DNA from: Sphingosinicella sp.
GTDB lineage: Bacteria; Pseudomonadota; Alphaproteobacteria; Sphingomonadales; Sphingomonadaceae
Direction: 5' to 3'
Assembly (NCBI RefSeq): GCF_013911755.1
Contig: NZ_JACESP010000001.1
Location: 1 to 64,000 of the forward strand
Length of the DNA: 64,000 nucleotides
A program made the translations under genes and the position numbers. Under the pieces are notes generated by a model. The model had not been told where the DNA came from, made no database searches, and worked only from the letters and a program-made list of their open reading frames with translations. Positions 25,712 to 34,134 of this stretch are shown piece after piece. Every line of letters begins with the position of its first letter. The first letter of the stretch is position 1.

Positions 25712-26477
25712 ACTGCATCATCCCGTCGACCGTGGAGATCACCTTCGAGTTCACCTCGTAGGCGCGTTGTGTCTCGATCATGTTGACCATTTCCTCGACC
25801 ATGTTGACGTTCGAGGTTTCGAGCATGTTCTGGTTGATCTCACCGAGACCATCGACACCCGGCGTGCCGACGATCGGCGCGCCGCTTGCCGCGGTTTCGG
25901 CGAACAGATTGTCGCCGAGCGGCTGGAGGCCGGCGGGGTTCAGGAAGTTCGCGACCTGGATCTGGCCGATCTGGCTCGGCGAGGAATCGCCGGCGTTGAC
26001 GATGCTGACCGTTCCATCCTTGCCGATCGTCAGCGACCGGGCGCCTTCGGGCACCGTGATATCCGGCTGCAGCGGGTAGCCGTCGTTGGTGACGAGCAGG
26101 CCTTCCGCGCTCACCGTGAACGAACCGTCGCGCGTGTAGGTGATCGTGCCGTCGGGCTTCAGCACCTGGAAGTAGCCGGCGCCGTTGATTGCCATGTCGG
26201 TCGGATTGTCCGTCGACTGCATCGAGCCCTGCGTATTGATCCGCTCGGTACCGACGATGCGCACGCCCGTGCCGACGTTGAGGCCCGTGGCGTACTGCGT
26301 CGATTGCTCGCTGTTCGCGCCCGCCTGACGGTAATTCTGATACATCAGGCTCTGGAATTCCGCGCGGTCGCGCTTGAACCCCGTGGTGTTCACGTTGGCG
26401 AGGTTGTTGGAGATGACCCTCATGCGCATATCCTGCGCGTCAAGACCGCTCCGTGCCGTATGCAGTGCCGAACTCAT
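25692..26477 (-). CDS. flgG: Distal rod protein FlgG
   Basis: The protein of 261 residues is standard length. It opens with LHTARSGLDAQDMRMRVISN and NLANVNTTGFKRDRAEFQSL. A Gly/Asn-rich core follows (INGAGYFQVLKPDG, YTRDGSF) and it ends in LETSNVNMVEEMVNMIETQR. It forms the distal rod. The flgH start is nested in its last codons, and it is 18 bases from flgF. Confidence 0.96.
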   Translation of the reverse strand: MSSALHTARSGLDAQDMRMRVISNNLANVNTTGFKRDRAEFQSLMYQNYRQAGANSEQSTQYATGLNVGTGVRIVGTERINTQGSMQSTDNPTDMAINGAGYFQVLKPDGTITYTRDGSFTVSAEGLLVTNDGYPLQPDITVPEGARSLTIGKDGTVSIVNAGDSSPSQIGQIQVANFLNPAGLQPLGDNLFAETAASGAPIVGTPGVDGLGEINQNMLETSNVNMVEEMVNMIETQRAYEVNSKVISTVDGMMQYVTQNL

Positions 26478-26495
26478 CGTCTGGCTCCTTCTTCG

Positions 26496-27239
26496 TTATT
26501 CAAGGCGGAGCAGCGCCGTGCTGCTCAAATCCATGTCGCGCACGCTGGTGACGAGCTGTACCTGCACCTCGAAGGCGCGGGCCTGCTCGATCATCGTGAT
26601 CATCGATCCCATCATGTTGACGTTCGACCCTTCGAGACCGCCGGTCTGGAGCCGGGCCGTATCGTCCTGCGCGAGCTGTCCGCCGCCCGCCGCGCGCATC
26701 AGGTTGTCGAGGCCTTTTTCCAGCTCGTCCGGCTGCGGCGTCACCATTTTAATGCGGCCGACTTCCGTCATCTCGTTGAGCTGACCGCCCTGCGGACGGA
26801 TGCTTACCGTGCCGTCCGCGCCGATCTCGACCGTGTTCGCCGGGGGCACCGTGATCGGCCCACCCTGTCCGACGACGACAAGGCCGTCGCCGGTTTCGAG
26901 GATGCCGGTGGGGCTGATGCGAAGATCGCCGCGCCGGGTGTAGGCCTCGGTACCGTCCGGTGCCTGCACCGCCATCATTGATTCGCCCAGCATCGCCACG
27001 TCGAGCGCGCGGCCGGTCTGGTTGACCGTGCCCGGCGCCTGATCGGACTCGAGCGTACCTTCGGCCGCTTGAATGCGGCTGGCGAAGCTCTGCCCGCCGA
27101 CGAGATGACGGCTCTGCGCGGCGCTGACATCGCGCTTGAAGCCGATCGTGCTCGCGTTGGCGATGTTGTGCGCCGTCACGTCCTGCGCAGCCATGGCGCT
27201 GCGCAGGCCGGAGAGGGCGGTATAGACGAGACGGTCCAT
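26496..27239 (-). CDS. flgF: Proximal rod protein FlgF
   Basis: The protein of 247 residues has the rod motif VTAHNIANASTIGFKRD near residue 23 and ends in LEGSNVNMMGSMITMIEQA, as in FlgF. It is shorter than FlgE and distinct from FlgG, and its position between flgE and flgG fits. It is one of the proximal rod subunits in the periplasm. Confidence 0.93.
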   Translation of the reverse strand: MDRLVYTALSGLRSAMAAQDVTAHNIANASTIGFKRDVSAAQSRHLVGGQSFASRIQAAEGTLESDQAPGTVNQTGRALDVAMLGESMMAVQAPDGTEAYTRRGDLRISPTGILETGDGLVVVGQGGPITVPPANTVEIGADGTVSIRPQGGQLNEMTEVGRIKMVTPQPDELEKGLDNLMRAAGGGQLAQDDTARLQTGGLEGSNVNMMGSMITMIEQARAFEVQVQLVTSVRDMDLSSTALLRLE

Positions 27240-27266
27240 CAGTGGTTCCGGTCAGGCCGTGTGCGC

Positions 27267-28562
27267 TTAGCTTCGGATGTTGATGATTGCGCTGGTCATC
27301 GCACTGTCAGTTTCGATCGCCTTGGCGTTCGCCTGGAAGTTGCGCTGCGCAGTGATGAGGTTGACGAGTTCCTCGGTGATATCGACGTTCGCCATCTCGA
27401 GCGCGCCCGAACGGATCGTGCCCACGCCGCTCGAACCCGCCTCGCCGAGGATCGGTTCACCGGAAATGCCCGTCGAGGTATAATGCGCGTCGCCGGTCTG
27501 CTTCAGGCCGTTGGCGTTGGCGAAGGTCGCGACGGCAATCTTGCCGAGCGCCTGCGTCTGACCGTTGGTGAAGCTCGCGCGCACCACGCCGTTGTTGTCA
27601 ACGGTGACGCTATCGAGACGGCCGGACGGGTAACCGTCCTGCGTCATGGAGACGATCGAAAAAGGATCGGAATACTGCGTCGTCGAAGTGCCATGATCGA
27701 GCGAGATAAGCAGGGGGTCGCCGCCCGGAATGGCCAGAGGATCGAAGCCTACGCCTGTGGTCGGCGAGACCAGCTGGCCGAAGTTGTCGAAGCTGAGTTC
27801 CATGGGCGACGGGCCCGACGACGGCGTCAGTTCCGTGCCATCGACGATCACATGGACATTCCAGTCGTTCGTTGTTGAGGCCGAGTTCGAACTCGACGTG
27901 CGCACGTAGTAGATTTCCGCGGCCATCGGGTTGCCCAGCGAGTCATACACGGTCGTCGACGTGGACCGGTTGTAGGTCGTCGGGTTGTTTGGATCGAACG
28001 CATACGGGTTCGAAGGCGTATAGATCGGATTGTTCGGGATCACCTCGGCGTCCGACGGCAGGTTGAGCGCGAGGTTTATGCCCGTCGTCGCGCGCGGTTG
28101 TCCCGACGTCAGCGGCAGGCGCAGTGCGCGCGTGTCATTGATGCTGGTCGAAATTACCGTGCCTGAATCGTTGACAGGATAGACCTGCAGTGCCTGGCCA
28201 CCGCTATCCACGACGAAACGCTCGTTGTTCACGGAAAACGAACCGTTGCGCGTGAACTGCATGTCGGTGGTGCCCGAGGTTGACTTCACCATGAAGAAGC
28301 CTTCGCCCATCATCGCGACGTCCATGACGTTGAGGCTCGACTGGATCGCGCCCTGCGTGAACTGCTGCTTGATCGTCTTCAGCGCAGTGCCTGAACCGGC
28401 GACGCGACCGGCGCTCTGCAGCGCGGAGCTGGAGATGATGTCGCCGAACTCGGCGCGCGAGCGCTTGAAGCCGACGGTGCCGACGTTCGCGATGTTGTTC
28501 GAGGTCGTGGAAAGATCGGTCTGCGCGGCGTTGAGGCCGGTGAGCGAGGTATACATGGCCAT
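27267..28562 (-). CDS. flgE: Flagellar hook protein FlgE
   Basis: The protein of 431 residues opens with MYTSLTGLNAAQTDLSTTSN and NIANVGTVGFKRSRAEF, has GEGFFMVKS and FTRNGSFSVN, a central region rich in Ser/Thr/Asn, and ends in LEMANVDITEELVNLITAQR. It builds the hook. The gaps of 27 to 30 bases on either side each leave room for a ribosome site. Confidence 0.96.
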   Translation of the reverse strand: MAMYTSLTGLNAAQTDLSTTSNNIANVGTVGFKRSRAEFGDIISSSALQSAGRVAGSGTALKTIKQQFTQGAIQSSLNVMDVAMMGEGFFMVKSTSGTTDMQFTRNGSFSVNNERFVVDSGGQALQVYPVNDSGTVISTSINDTRALRLPLTSGQPRATTGINLALNLPSDAEVIPNNPIYTPSNPYAFDPNNPTTYNRSTSTTVYDSLGNPMAAEIYYVRTSSSNSASTTNDWNVHVIVDGTELTPSSGPSPMELSFDNFGQLVSPTTGVGFDPLAIPGGDPLLISLDHGTSTTQYSDPFSIVSMTQDGYPSGRLDSVTVDNNGVVRASFTNGQTQALGKIAVATFANANGLKQTGDAHYTSTGISGEPILGEAGSSGVGTIRSGALEMANVDITEELVNLITAQRNFQANAKAIETDSAMTSAIINIRS

Positions 28563-28592
28563 GGGTAGGGTCTCCTCAAGAAATGGTGAGAA

Positions 28593-29276
28593 CTAGCTGC
28601 TGATCTTCTGAACCTTGTCGAAGGTGACGGAGCCGATGCCGAGCAGATCGAGCGTCATCGGTGTGTTTGCGGTCGCCGTGCTGACGGACTGGACGAGCGC
28701 GTAAACGGAAGTGGAAAGCGCCTCGCGCTTGCCGCCCACGTTCGCCGTCGCCTCGATGGTCACGGGCCCCGGCTCAACGGCTTCGCCGGCGTCGTTCTTG
28801 CCGTCCCACGCGAATTCGTGGATGCCCTCTTCGACCGCGCCGAGCTTCAGCGTGCGAATCGTCGCGCCGGTGGAATCCTTGATCGCGATCGTCGTATCCG
28901 TCGCGCCCTCGGGGATCGTGATCGCCCCGTAGACGTTGCCGGTGCCGTCCGGCACCGCCTTGGTGCCCGATGTCAGCACATATTTGCCGACGAGGCCGGT
29001 GGCCGTGGAAAGCTGATTGTTGTTCAGTGAATCGAGGATGCTGCCAAGCTTGGTATTCATCTCCGAGATGCCGGCCAGCGACGAGAACTGCGCCATCTGC
29101 GCGACGAACGCTTCGTTCTCGACCGGGTTGAGCGGATCCTGGTTCTTCAGCTGCGTCGTCAGCAGCTTCAGGAAGTCGCTCTGATCGAGCTGGCTCTTCT
29201 GCGTGACGGTTTTGCCGGAATCGTAGCTCTTGATGCCGAGCGCATTGAGATCAAGGCTGCTGCTGGTGCTGGTCAT
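28593..29276 (-). CDS. flgD: Hook cap/assembly protein FlgD
   Basis: The protein of 227 residues contains the FlgD signature DFLKLLTTQLKNQDPLNPVE and FVAQMAQFSSLAGI. A Tudor-like/FnIII C-terminus follows (EGIHEFAWDGKNDAGEAVEPG). It forms the scaffold on which FlgE polymerises and is itself exported. It lies seven bases downstream of flgC. Confidence 0.95.
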   Translation of the reverse strand: MTSTSSSLDLNALGIKSYDSGKTVTQKSQLDQSDFLKLLTTQLKNQDPLNPVENEAFVAQMAQFSSLAGISEMNTKLGSILDSLNNNQLSTATGLVGKYVLTSGTKAVPDGTGNVYGAITIPEGATDTTIAIKDSTGATIRTLKLGAVEEGIHEFAWDGKNDAGEAVEPGPVTIEATANVGGKREALSTSVYALVQSVSTATANTPMTLDLLGIGSVTFDKVQKISS

Positions 29277-29283
29277 GCCTGCC

Positions 29284-29700
29284 TCACTGTCCGAGTTTCA
29301 GGGTGTTCAGCATCAGCGACTTCGCGGTCTGGATGACCTCGACGTTGTTCTGATACTGGCGGGAGGCCTCGAGCAGCTCGACCATCTCCTGCGTCTGGTC
29401 GACTGCGGCCTCGTAGATATAGCCGTCCTTGTCGGCCATCGGATGGCCGGGATCGTAGCGCTTCACGGGCGTGCCGCCCGCGGAGACGACATCGACGACG
29501 TCCACCGTGGCCGTTGCGCCGCCGTTCGCCTGATCGAAAAAGGTCTCGAAGATCGGCTTGCGCGCCTTGTAGGCCTCTGCCTCGCTGCGCGCGACGGAGC
29601 CGGCATTCGCAAGGTTGCTCGCCGTGGTGTTGAGACGCACGAGCTGCGCCGACATGGCGCGGCCCGAAATGTCGAAGATCGAAAGCCCGGCCATCGTCAT
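29284..29700 (-). CDS. flgC: Proximal rod protein FlgC
   Basis: The protein of 138 residues has [20 protein letters not shown] near its start and a C-terminus with [20 protein letters not shown], standard for FlgC. The start ATG overlaps the flgB stop by four bases. It is a rod subunit exported to the periplasm. Confidence 0.95.
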   Translation of the reverse strand: MTMAGLSIFDISGRAMSAQLVRLNTTASNLANAGSVARSEAEAYKARKPIFETFFDQANGGATATVDVVDVVSAGGTPVKRYDPGHPMADKDGYIYEAAVDQTQEMVELLEASRQYQNNVEVIQTAKSLMLNTLKLGQ

Positions 29701-30086
29701 TCGCCTTTCAGCGCACGCGAGAGCGTGTTGATGCGGCCGTTTAGGAACGCGAGCGTCGTCTGGTACTGAACGGCGTTTTCACCAAAGCGCGTCTGCTCGG
29801 TCGAAAGCTCGACTGTGTTGCCGTCGAGCGAGGCCTGGTTCGGAATGCGATAGAGTGCGCCGCCGGCCGCGCCGGGACCGCCCATGCCGATATGGTTGCC
29901 GGCGGTGACGGTCAGCGCGCCGCCGCCGCTCTGTGCGGACTTCAGCTGCGCAGCGAAATCGATGTCGCGCGCCTTGTAGCCGGGAGTGGCCGCGTTGGCG
30001 ATGTTCGAGGCGAGCAGTTCGAGGCGCTTCGAACGGAGTTCAAGCGCCTGTGCGTGCACACCGAAATAATTGTCGAGTACGTCCAT
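29697..30086 (-). CDS. flgB: Proximal rod protein FlgB
   Basis: The protein of 129 residues has the motif [20 protein letters not shown] and a C-terminus with [20 protein letters not shown]. The ATG ending at 30086 follows AGGACG by eight bases. The frame to 30128 would begin within the sigma-54 promoter and is rejected. It is the first gene of the flgBCDEFGHIJKL cluster, with a sigma-54 promoter giving a leader of about 27 bases. Confidence 0.95.
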   Translation of the reverse strand: MDVLDNYFGVHAQALELRSKRLELLASNIANAATPGYKARDIDFAAQLKSAQSGGGALTVTAGNHIGMGGPGAAGGALYRIPNQASLDGNTVELSTEQTRFGENAVQYQTTLAFLNGRINTLSRALKGE

Positions 30087-30124
30087 AGCGGCACGTCCTG
30101 ATGGTTTTGTCCGCTCCCGCTCCA

Positions 30125-30139
30125 GCAAGGGGCGTGCCA
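30125..30139 (-). promoter_or_regulatory. Sigma-54 promoter of the flgB operon
   Basis: TGGCACG-CCCC-TTGC on the minus strand is a perfect -24/-12 element. Transcription should start near 30113. Confidence 0.92.
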
Positions 30140-30212
30140 GATCGATAACAATATGATTTTAAGCGATATAATTTCAGGTTGAGGGCGTGTTGTCAGAGCC
30201 TTGACAGCCCTC

Positions 30213-30228
30213 CGTCGGTTTCCCGACG
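30213..30228. promoter_or_regulatory. Palindromic enhancer-like site upstream of flgB
   Basis: CGTCGG-TTTC-CCGACG is centred about 107 bases before the predicted flgB start point. The same palindrome lies about 98 bases before the fliE start point (42671-42686), with close variants just inside flgA and sltF. It is probably the binding site of the sigma-54 activator encoded at 57979-59115. Confidence 0.6.
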
Positions 30229-30243
30229 CGTTTGCGCGCCCAC

Positions 30244-30270
30244 TTAATCTTAACCCGAAGCTGTCGTTAT
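30244..30270 (+). promoter_or_regulatory. Possible sigma-28 promoter of flgP-flgT
   Basis: TTAA, a 15-base spacer and GTCGTTAT (30263-30270) differ by one base in each box from the motA promoter. The start point would fall only one to ten bases before the flgP start codon, so this is less certain than the others. Confidence 0.4.
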
Positions 30271-30277
30271 TCAGACC

Positions 30278-30664
30278 ATGAGACTCATGACGCCCCGGAC
30301 CGCGTTTGCGGTGCTTGCCCTGTTTGTTCTGCCGGCGCACGCGCAGGAAGCAACGCCCGCCGTGCTGACCGGCGTTGGTTTCGCCCCGATTTCGTCACAG
30401 CCCGCGAAAACCGACGAGGAGCGCCGCTTGCTGGCGATCCGCGCCTCGCACCTTGCCGCGCTGCGTAATCTTGCCGAGCAGGTCTATGGTGTGAAGCTGC
30501 AGTCGCAGTCGTCCGCGTCGAACACGTCGCTGCAGTCGGATTCGATCCGAGCCACGGTCAGCGGCACGGTGTCCGGCGCGCGCATCGTCAAGATCACGCC
30601 GAAGGGCGACGACACTTACGAAACCGTCGTCGAGATGCGGCGGCCAGCGGGCGGGGCCGATTGA
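30278..30664 (+). CDS. flgP: FlgP-like (LPP20 family) secreted flagellar protein
   Basis: The 128-residue protein has a signal peptide (FAVLALFVLPAHAQE) and an LPP20-type domain: LLAIRASHLAALRNLAEQVY, a Thr/Ser-rich strand and VSGTVSGARIVKI. In Vibrio, FlgP is an outer-membrane lipoprotein of the H-ring around the basal body. Here no Cys follows the signal peptide, so the protein should be soluble in the periplasm. A second ATG at 30287 is possible. It overlaps the FlgT-like gene by one base. The flagellar location supports the assignment. Confidence 0.65.
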   Translation: MRLMTPRTAFAVLALFVLPAHAQEATPAVLTGVGFAPISSQPAKTDEERRLLAIRASHLAALRNLAEQVYGVKLQSQSSASNTSLQSDSIRATVSGTVSGARIVKITPKGDDTYETVVEMRRPAGGAD

Positions 30665-31737
30665 TGCGCCGCGGGGCCGCCCTTCTTGCCGTTGCCGCCG
30701 TTCTTGCAGCCTTTCCGGCGGCAGCAGACGTGCGCGTCGATGTGGAGGGTGCCGCGCCGCTCGGCGCGGATGCGGCTCGTGCGCGCCGCGCGGCGATCGG
30801 CGATGCGCTTCGCCAGGCGGTGGCGGCGGGCGGCATGGATGTCGAGGCGCGTACGATCATCGACCGCAACATTGTGCGGTCCGACACGCTCTGGGCGACC
30901 GCGCGCGCGAAGGTGACCGCGTTCGAGGTGACGGACGAATGGCGCGAAGCCGGCCTACTGCGCGTTGCTGTATCGGCAACGCTGGCGCCGCTTGAAGCCA
31001 ATAAATGCGACGCATCGGTGCGTCCCGCGATGCATGTCGCCACGCTGCGGGTCGATATCGACCCGGCGATCGATCCCGCGATCGCGGAGCCGGTACGCGC
31101 CGATGCCGAGCGCACGTTCCGGGACGCCTATGGTGAACCTGCAGCCCTGCCGCTTGCCGTCGCGCGGCGGTCGTCGGAGCGTTATATGGCGCTCGCGCAC
31201 GGCGGCGCACCCGGTTACGGCCTTTTCGTGCAGCCATTCATTGAGATGCGCACGCGCCGGGTCGAAGGCGCCGGGCTGATCACGGGCAAGCGCGCGGAGG
31301 CCGTGCTCGGCGTGGAGGTTTACGATTCCGTGCGGGGCACGCTCCTCGGGCGGATCACGCGGGACAGCGGCTGGACGCTCTCGGCGCGGACGTGGGAGTA
31401 TGTTCCCGCAGACTATCGTCCCTCGCGCCGCGCCGTCGCGCCCGATTTCGGAGGGAAGCTCGCCGATCTCGTCGAGGAAGCGGGGGCGTTCGCGCGCTGC
31501 CGCCCGCTCGAAGTGGCGGTAAACGGCGCCTCGGGCGACGAGCTTCTGATCTCGGCAGCGGGCGGCGACCTCGTCGTCGGCGACCTCCTCGGGCTTGGGG
31601 ACGCGCGTGTCGCGGCAGGCGCAGGGCCGGGTTGGACGTTTGCCGAGGTGGTCTCGGTGTCGGGCAGCGCCGCGCGTGCGCGCGTGCTCGGCGATGGGGT
31701 GCCTCCCGGAACGCGGACGGCGCTGCGTCTGCGCTGA
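30664..31737 (+). CDS. flgT: FlgT-like flagellar H-ring protein
   Basis: The protein of 357 residues has a signal peptide ending PAAA. The FlgT N-domain pattern follows (RARRAAIGDALRQAVAAGG, VTAFEVTDEW), then a middle domain and a C-terminal SH3-like part with VVGDLLGLGDARV. FlgT in Vibrio builds the H-ring on which stators assemble. The ATG at 30664 overlaps the flgP stop. The sequence is divergent, but order (flgP then flgT beside flgA) and fold pattern agree. A role in stabilising the P/L rings or stators is inferred. Confidence 0.65.
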   Translation: MRRGAALLAVAAVLAAFPAAADVRVDVEGAAPLGADAARARRAAIGDALRQAVAAGGMDVEARTIIDRNIVRSDTLWATARAKVTAFEVTDEWREAGLLRVAVSATLAPLEANKCDASVRPAMHVATLRVDIDPAIDPAIAEPVRADAERTFRDAYGEPAALPLAVARRSSERYMALAHGGAPGYGLFVQPFIEMRTRRVEGAGLITGKRAEAVLGVEVYDSVRGTLLGRITRDSGWTLSARTWEYVPADYRPSRRAVAPDFGGKLADLVEEAGAFARCRPLEVAVNGASGDELLISAAGGDLVVGDLLGLGDARVAAGAGPGWTFAEVVSVSGSAARARVLGDGVPPGTRTALRLR

Positions 31738-31748
31738 CGTTTCGGGCT

Positions 31749-31764
31749 TGGCATGGACATTGCT
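31749..31764 (+). promoter_or_regulatory. Sigma-54 promoter of flgA
   Basis: TGGCATG-GACA-TTGCT has the invariant GG and GC with correct spacing. Start point near 31775, leader about 14 bases. Confidence 0.82.
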
Positions 31765-31788
31765 TTGAAATGTGTCATGCAAGGCTGG

Positions 31789-32508
31789 ATGAACAGAACG
31801 ACGGTTTCCCGACGCTTGTGGGCATTGGCGGCAATATTTGTCGTCGGTGCGCCCGCGGCGGCGGCACAGCCTGTGATTTTCGAAAACCTCGATCGCCTTG
31901 AAGCGCAGATTGGCGACTTCGCCGGGCCGAACCGCGCGCCGCGCGTCGATCGCCGCCTGAAGCTTGGCGCCTGTTCCATTCGGCCGGAGCTGATCTGGTA
32001 CGGCACGGGGCAGACAACCGTGCTCGTCCGCTGCGGCGGGCCGAACGGATGGCAGATTTACGTTCCCATCGACATGAAGCCGGCGGGGCAGGGAGCTGTG
32101 CAGGGCGGAAGCGGCGCTGTCGTCGTCGTTCGCCCGGTGCCGCGCGGCGGCACGATCACGGCCGGCGACGTCGATTTCCGGCCCGATACCTATGTGCCCG
32201 GCGGCGTTACTGCGGTCGATCAGGTGGTCGGCAAGGTGGTCATTCGTGCGCTCAGCCCTGGCGAGGCGGTGCGCGCCAACGTTCTGATCGCCGCGAATGC
32301 CGTGAAACGCGGCGACCCCGTGCAGATCAAGAGCGGGGGCGCGGGCATCGAGGTCGCGGTCGAGGGGGTCGCCGAACAGGACGCGCCCGTCGGCGGCCGC
32401 GTGCGCGTTCGCAACGTTGCGTCCGGCAACCGGATGCAGGCGATTGTGGTCGCTCCAGGAATTGTTGCGCTTCCGGGCTATAAAAATCCGGAAGACGGTC
32501 GTGAATGA
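31789..32508 (+). CDS. flgA: P-ring assembly chaperone FlgA
   Basis: The protein of 239 residues has a signal peptide ending GAPAAAA, an N-terminal domain with RLKLGACS and VLVRCGGPNGWQIYVPID, and a SAF domain (VPRGGTITAGDVD, GEAVRANVL), ending in NVASGNRMQAIVV. FlgA helps FlgI assemble into the P ring. The ATG at 31789 is chosen. Two upstream in-frame ATGs lie within or just after the promoter. It lies on the strand opposite to flgI, outside the main flg cluster. Confidence 0.93.
   Translation: MNRTTVSRRLWALAAIFVVGAPAAAAQPVIFENLDRLEAQIGDFAGPNRAPRVDRRLKLGACSIRPELIWYGTGQTTVLVRCGGPNGWQIYVPIDMKPAGQGAVQGGSGAVVVVRPVPRGGTITAGDVDFRPDTYVPGGVTAVDQVVGKVVIRALSPGEAVRANVLIAANAVKRGDPVQIKSGGAGIEVAVEGVAEQDAPVGGRVRVRNVASGNRMQAIVVAPGIVALPGYKNPEDGRE
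32479..32505 (+). promoter_or_regulatory. Sigma-28 promoter of flgM
   Basis: TATA, 15 bases, then GTCGTGAA (32498-32505) inside the last codons of flgA. The -10 box is identical to those of fliC and fliD, and the -35 has one mismatch. flgM is a classical FliA-controlled gene. Confidence 0.65.
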
Positions 32509-32555
32509 ATTTATAATGGGCTTTTGCGCCGCACAGGCGATGATGAGGCGATAGG

Positions 32556-32855
32556 ATGGTAGACGGAATTTCTGGCCGCCCGGCAGGGCTGAACGGAGCG
32601 TCGGTGCTTCTGGACCCGGCTGCCGCGAAGGCGGCGGGGGCCGCGAAGACCGCCACGGCCGAAACCGCGCCGACGCCAGCGCGCGCCGAGCTTTCCGAGC
32701 TTGCCACCGCAGCGCGCGATGCCGCCGCCGCACCGATCGATGCCGCGCGCGTTGCCGAGCTTCGCGCCGCCATCGCCAATGGCAGCTACAAGGTCGATCC
32801 CGAACAGATCGCGCGCAAGATGGTCGATCTCGATCTCGGCTGGACGGCCGAATGA
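32556..32855 (+). CDS. flgM: Anti-sigma-28 factor FlgM
   Basis: The 99-residue protein is disordered and Ala-rich in its first half and ends in the FliA-binding helices: VAELRAAIANGSYKVDPEQI and ARKMVDLDL. It holds sigma-28 inactive until the hook is complete, then is exported. The stop overlaps the next gene (ATGA). It is the expected partner of fliA at 38101. Confidence 0.9.
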   Translation: MVDGISGRPAGLNGASVLLDPAAAKAAGAAKTATAETAPTPARAELSELATAARDAAAAPIDAARVAELRAAIANGSYKVDPEQIARKMVDLDLGWTAE

Positions 32856-33217
32856 TGGATGCCCCTGCCTACCGGCAGACACTGAAGACCCTGAACGAGA
32901 CGCTGCGCGCTGAGATCGCGGCGCTGGAAAGCGGGGACATCAGCGTCCTCGAATCCTCGACACCCGCGAAGCTCGCCGCGATTTCTGCGCTGCAGCTCTC
33001 GCCCATCGTCGCCAGCGATGCCGAAACCGATGCGCTTATCCGCGAAGGCGCCGAGCTTTGCGAGCAGGCCGCGCTCCGCGTGAACCTGCTGCTTGCGGGC
33101 GTCGAACGCCGCCTCGCCGTGCTTTCGCGCGCGGCCGGGCATGCGCCGCAGATCCGCTATGGCCGCAACGGCCGGATGGACGGCGGCTATCGGTCGCTGG
33201 ACCTCGACTGCGCCTGA
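32852..33217 (+). CDS. FlgN-like export chaperone
   Basis: The 121-residue protein is helical with no signal peptide and is coupled to flgM by a four-base overlap. Its layout (LKTLNETLRAEIAALESGDI followed by a second long helix) and position match FlgN, the chaperone for FlgK and FlgL. Sequence similarity is weak, as usual in FlgN, so the call rests largely on context. Confidence 0.65.
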   Translation: MMDAPAYRQTLKTLNETLRAEIAALESGDISVLESSTPAKLAAISALQLSPIVASDAETDALIREGAELCEQAALRVNLLLAGVERRLAVLSRAAGHAPQIRYGRNGRMDGGYRSLDLDCA

Positions 33218-33237
33218 GCGCGCTAACTATCTAACAC

Positions 33238-33253
33238 TGGCACGGCCCTTGCT
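33238..33253 (+). promoter_or_regulatory. Sigma-54 promoter of the flagellar transglycosylase gene
   Basis: TGGCACG-GCCC-TTGCT, a perfect -24/-12 element. Start point near 33264, leader about 19 bases with AAAGGAGA as ribosome site. Confidence 0.9.
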
Positions 33254-33282
33254 TTGTCTCCCGCAAAGGAGACGAAGCCGTC

Positions 33283-34083
33283 ATGAATCCGACGCCCCTT
33301 TCTACGATCGCTGGAGGCGCTGACCGCGTCCGCACGGCGATTGCCGAAGCGAGCCGGCGAACCGGCGTCGATTTCGATTATCTCTACAATCAGGCGAAGG
33401 TCGAAAGCGGCCTCCGGCCCGATGCGAAGGCGCGCACAAGCAGCGCGACGGGCCTTTATCAGTTCATCGACCAGAGCTGGCTCGGCGCGCTGAAGCGCCA
33501 CGGCGCTGAGCACGGCCTCGGTTGGGCCGCGAACGCCATCAAGACCGACGCGCGCGGGCGGCTTACGATTGCGGATGCGGGGCTTCGTCCCGCGATCATG
33601 AATCTCAGGAACGAGCCCGAAGCCTCCGCGCTGATGGCGGCGGAGACTGCGCGCGAGAACGGGGCGGCGATCGAGGCGGCAACCGGCCGCACGGCAAACG
33701 CCACCGACCTCTACATGGGCCATTTCCTTGGGCCGCGCGGCGCCGCGAAGTTTCTTGGCGCAATGGCGGCGGACCCGGGCCAACGTGCCGATCAGGTCAT
33801 GCCCGCGGCGGCTGCCGCGAACCGCGCTGTGTTCTACGCCGCGAATGGCACGCCGAGGTCACTGTCGGACGTCTACGAGCGTTTCGCCGCCAAGATGGGT
33901 GACGATGCGCCGGATCAGGCGCTCGCGGCCCGCGCCCCTGTCGTGCCCGCCGAACCGCCGCTGCCGATGAGCCTCGCGCTCGCGCTCGCGGGGGAAGATG
34001 CATCGGCGCTGGACGGTCTGCTCTCGATCCCGAAACCGGAAGCCGCCCGGCTTGCCTATCTCACGCTCGCCAGCCTCGGCTGA
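33283..34083 (+). CDS. Flagellum-specific lytic transglycosylase (SltF-like)
   Basis: The protein of 266 residues has an SLT-type domain in its first 170 residues: catalytic Glu in YNQAKVESGLRPDAKA near residue 46, SATGLYQFIDQSWL and TDLYMGHFLGPRGAAKFL. It has no evident Sec signal peptide, so it may travel through the flagellar exporter, as suggested for Rhodobacter SltF. It most likely opens the wall for the rod, replacing the muramidase half missing from FlgJ here. Its own sigma-54 promoter and flagellar position support this. Confidence 0.82.
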   Translation: MNPTPLSTIAGGADRVRTAIAEASRRTGVDFDYLYNQAKVESGLRPDAKARTSSATGLYQFIDQSWLGALKRHGAEHGLGWAANAIKTDARGRLTIADAGLRPAIMNLRNEPEASALMAAETARENGAAIEAATGRTANATDLYMGHFLGPRGAAKFLGAMAADPGQRADQVMPAAAAANRAVFYAANGTPRSLSDVYERFAAKMGDDAPDQALAARAPVVPAEPPLPMSLALALAGEDASALDGLLSIPKPEAARLAYLTLASLG

Positions 34084-34134
34084 GCGCTTTCACACGGAGT
34101 TTGAAGCCTTGAAGACCAGCGCCCGGAGCCGTTC

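Noticed and set aside
30200-30230. TTGACA as a -35 box for flgP
   Set aside because: No -10 box at 16-18 bases; the stretch is instead occupied by the palindromic enhancer-like site.
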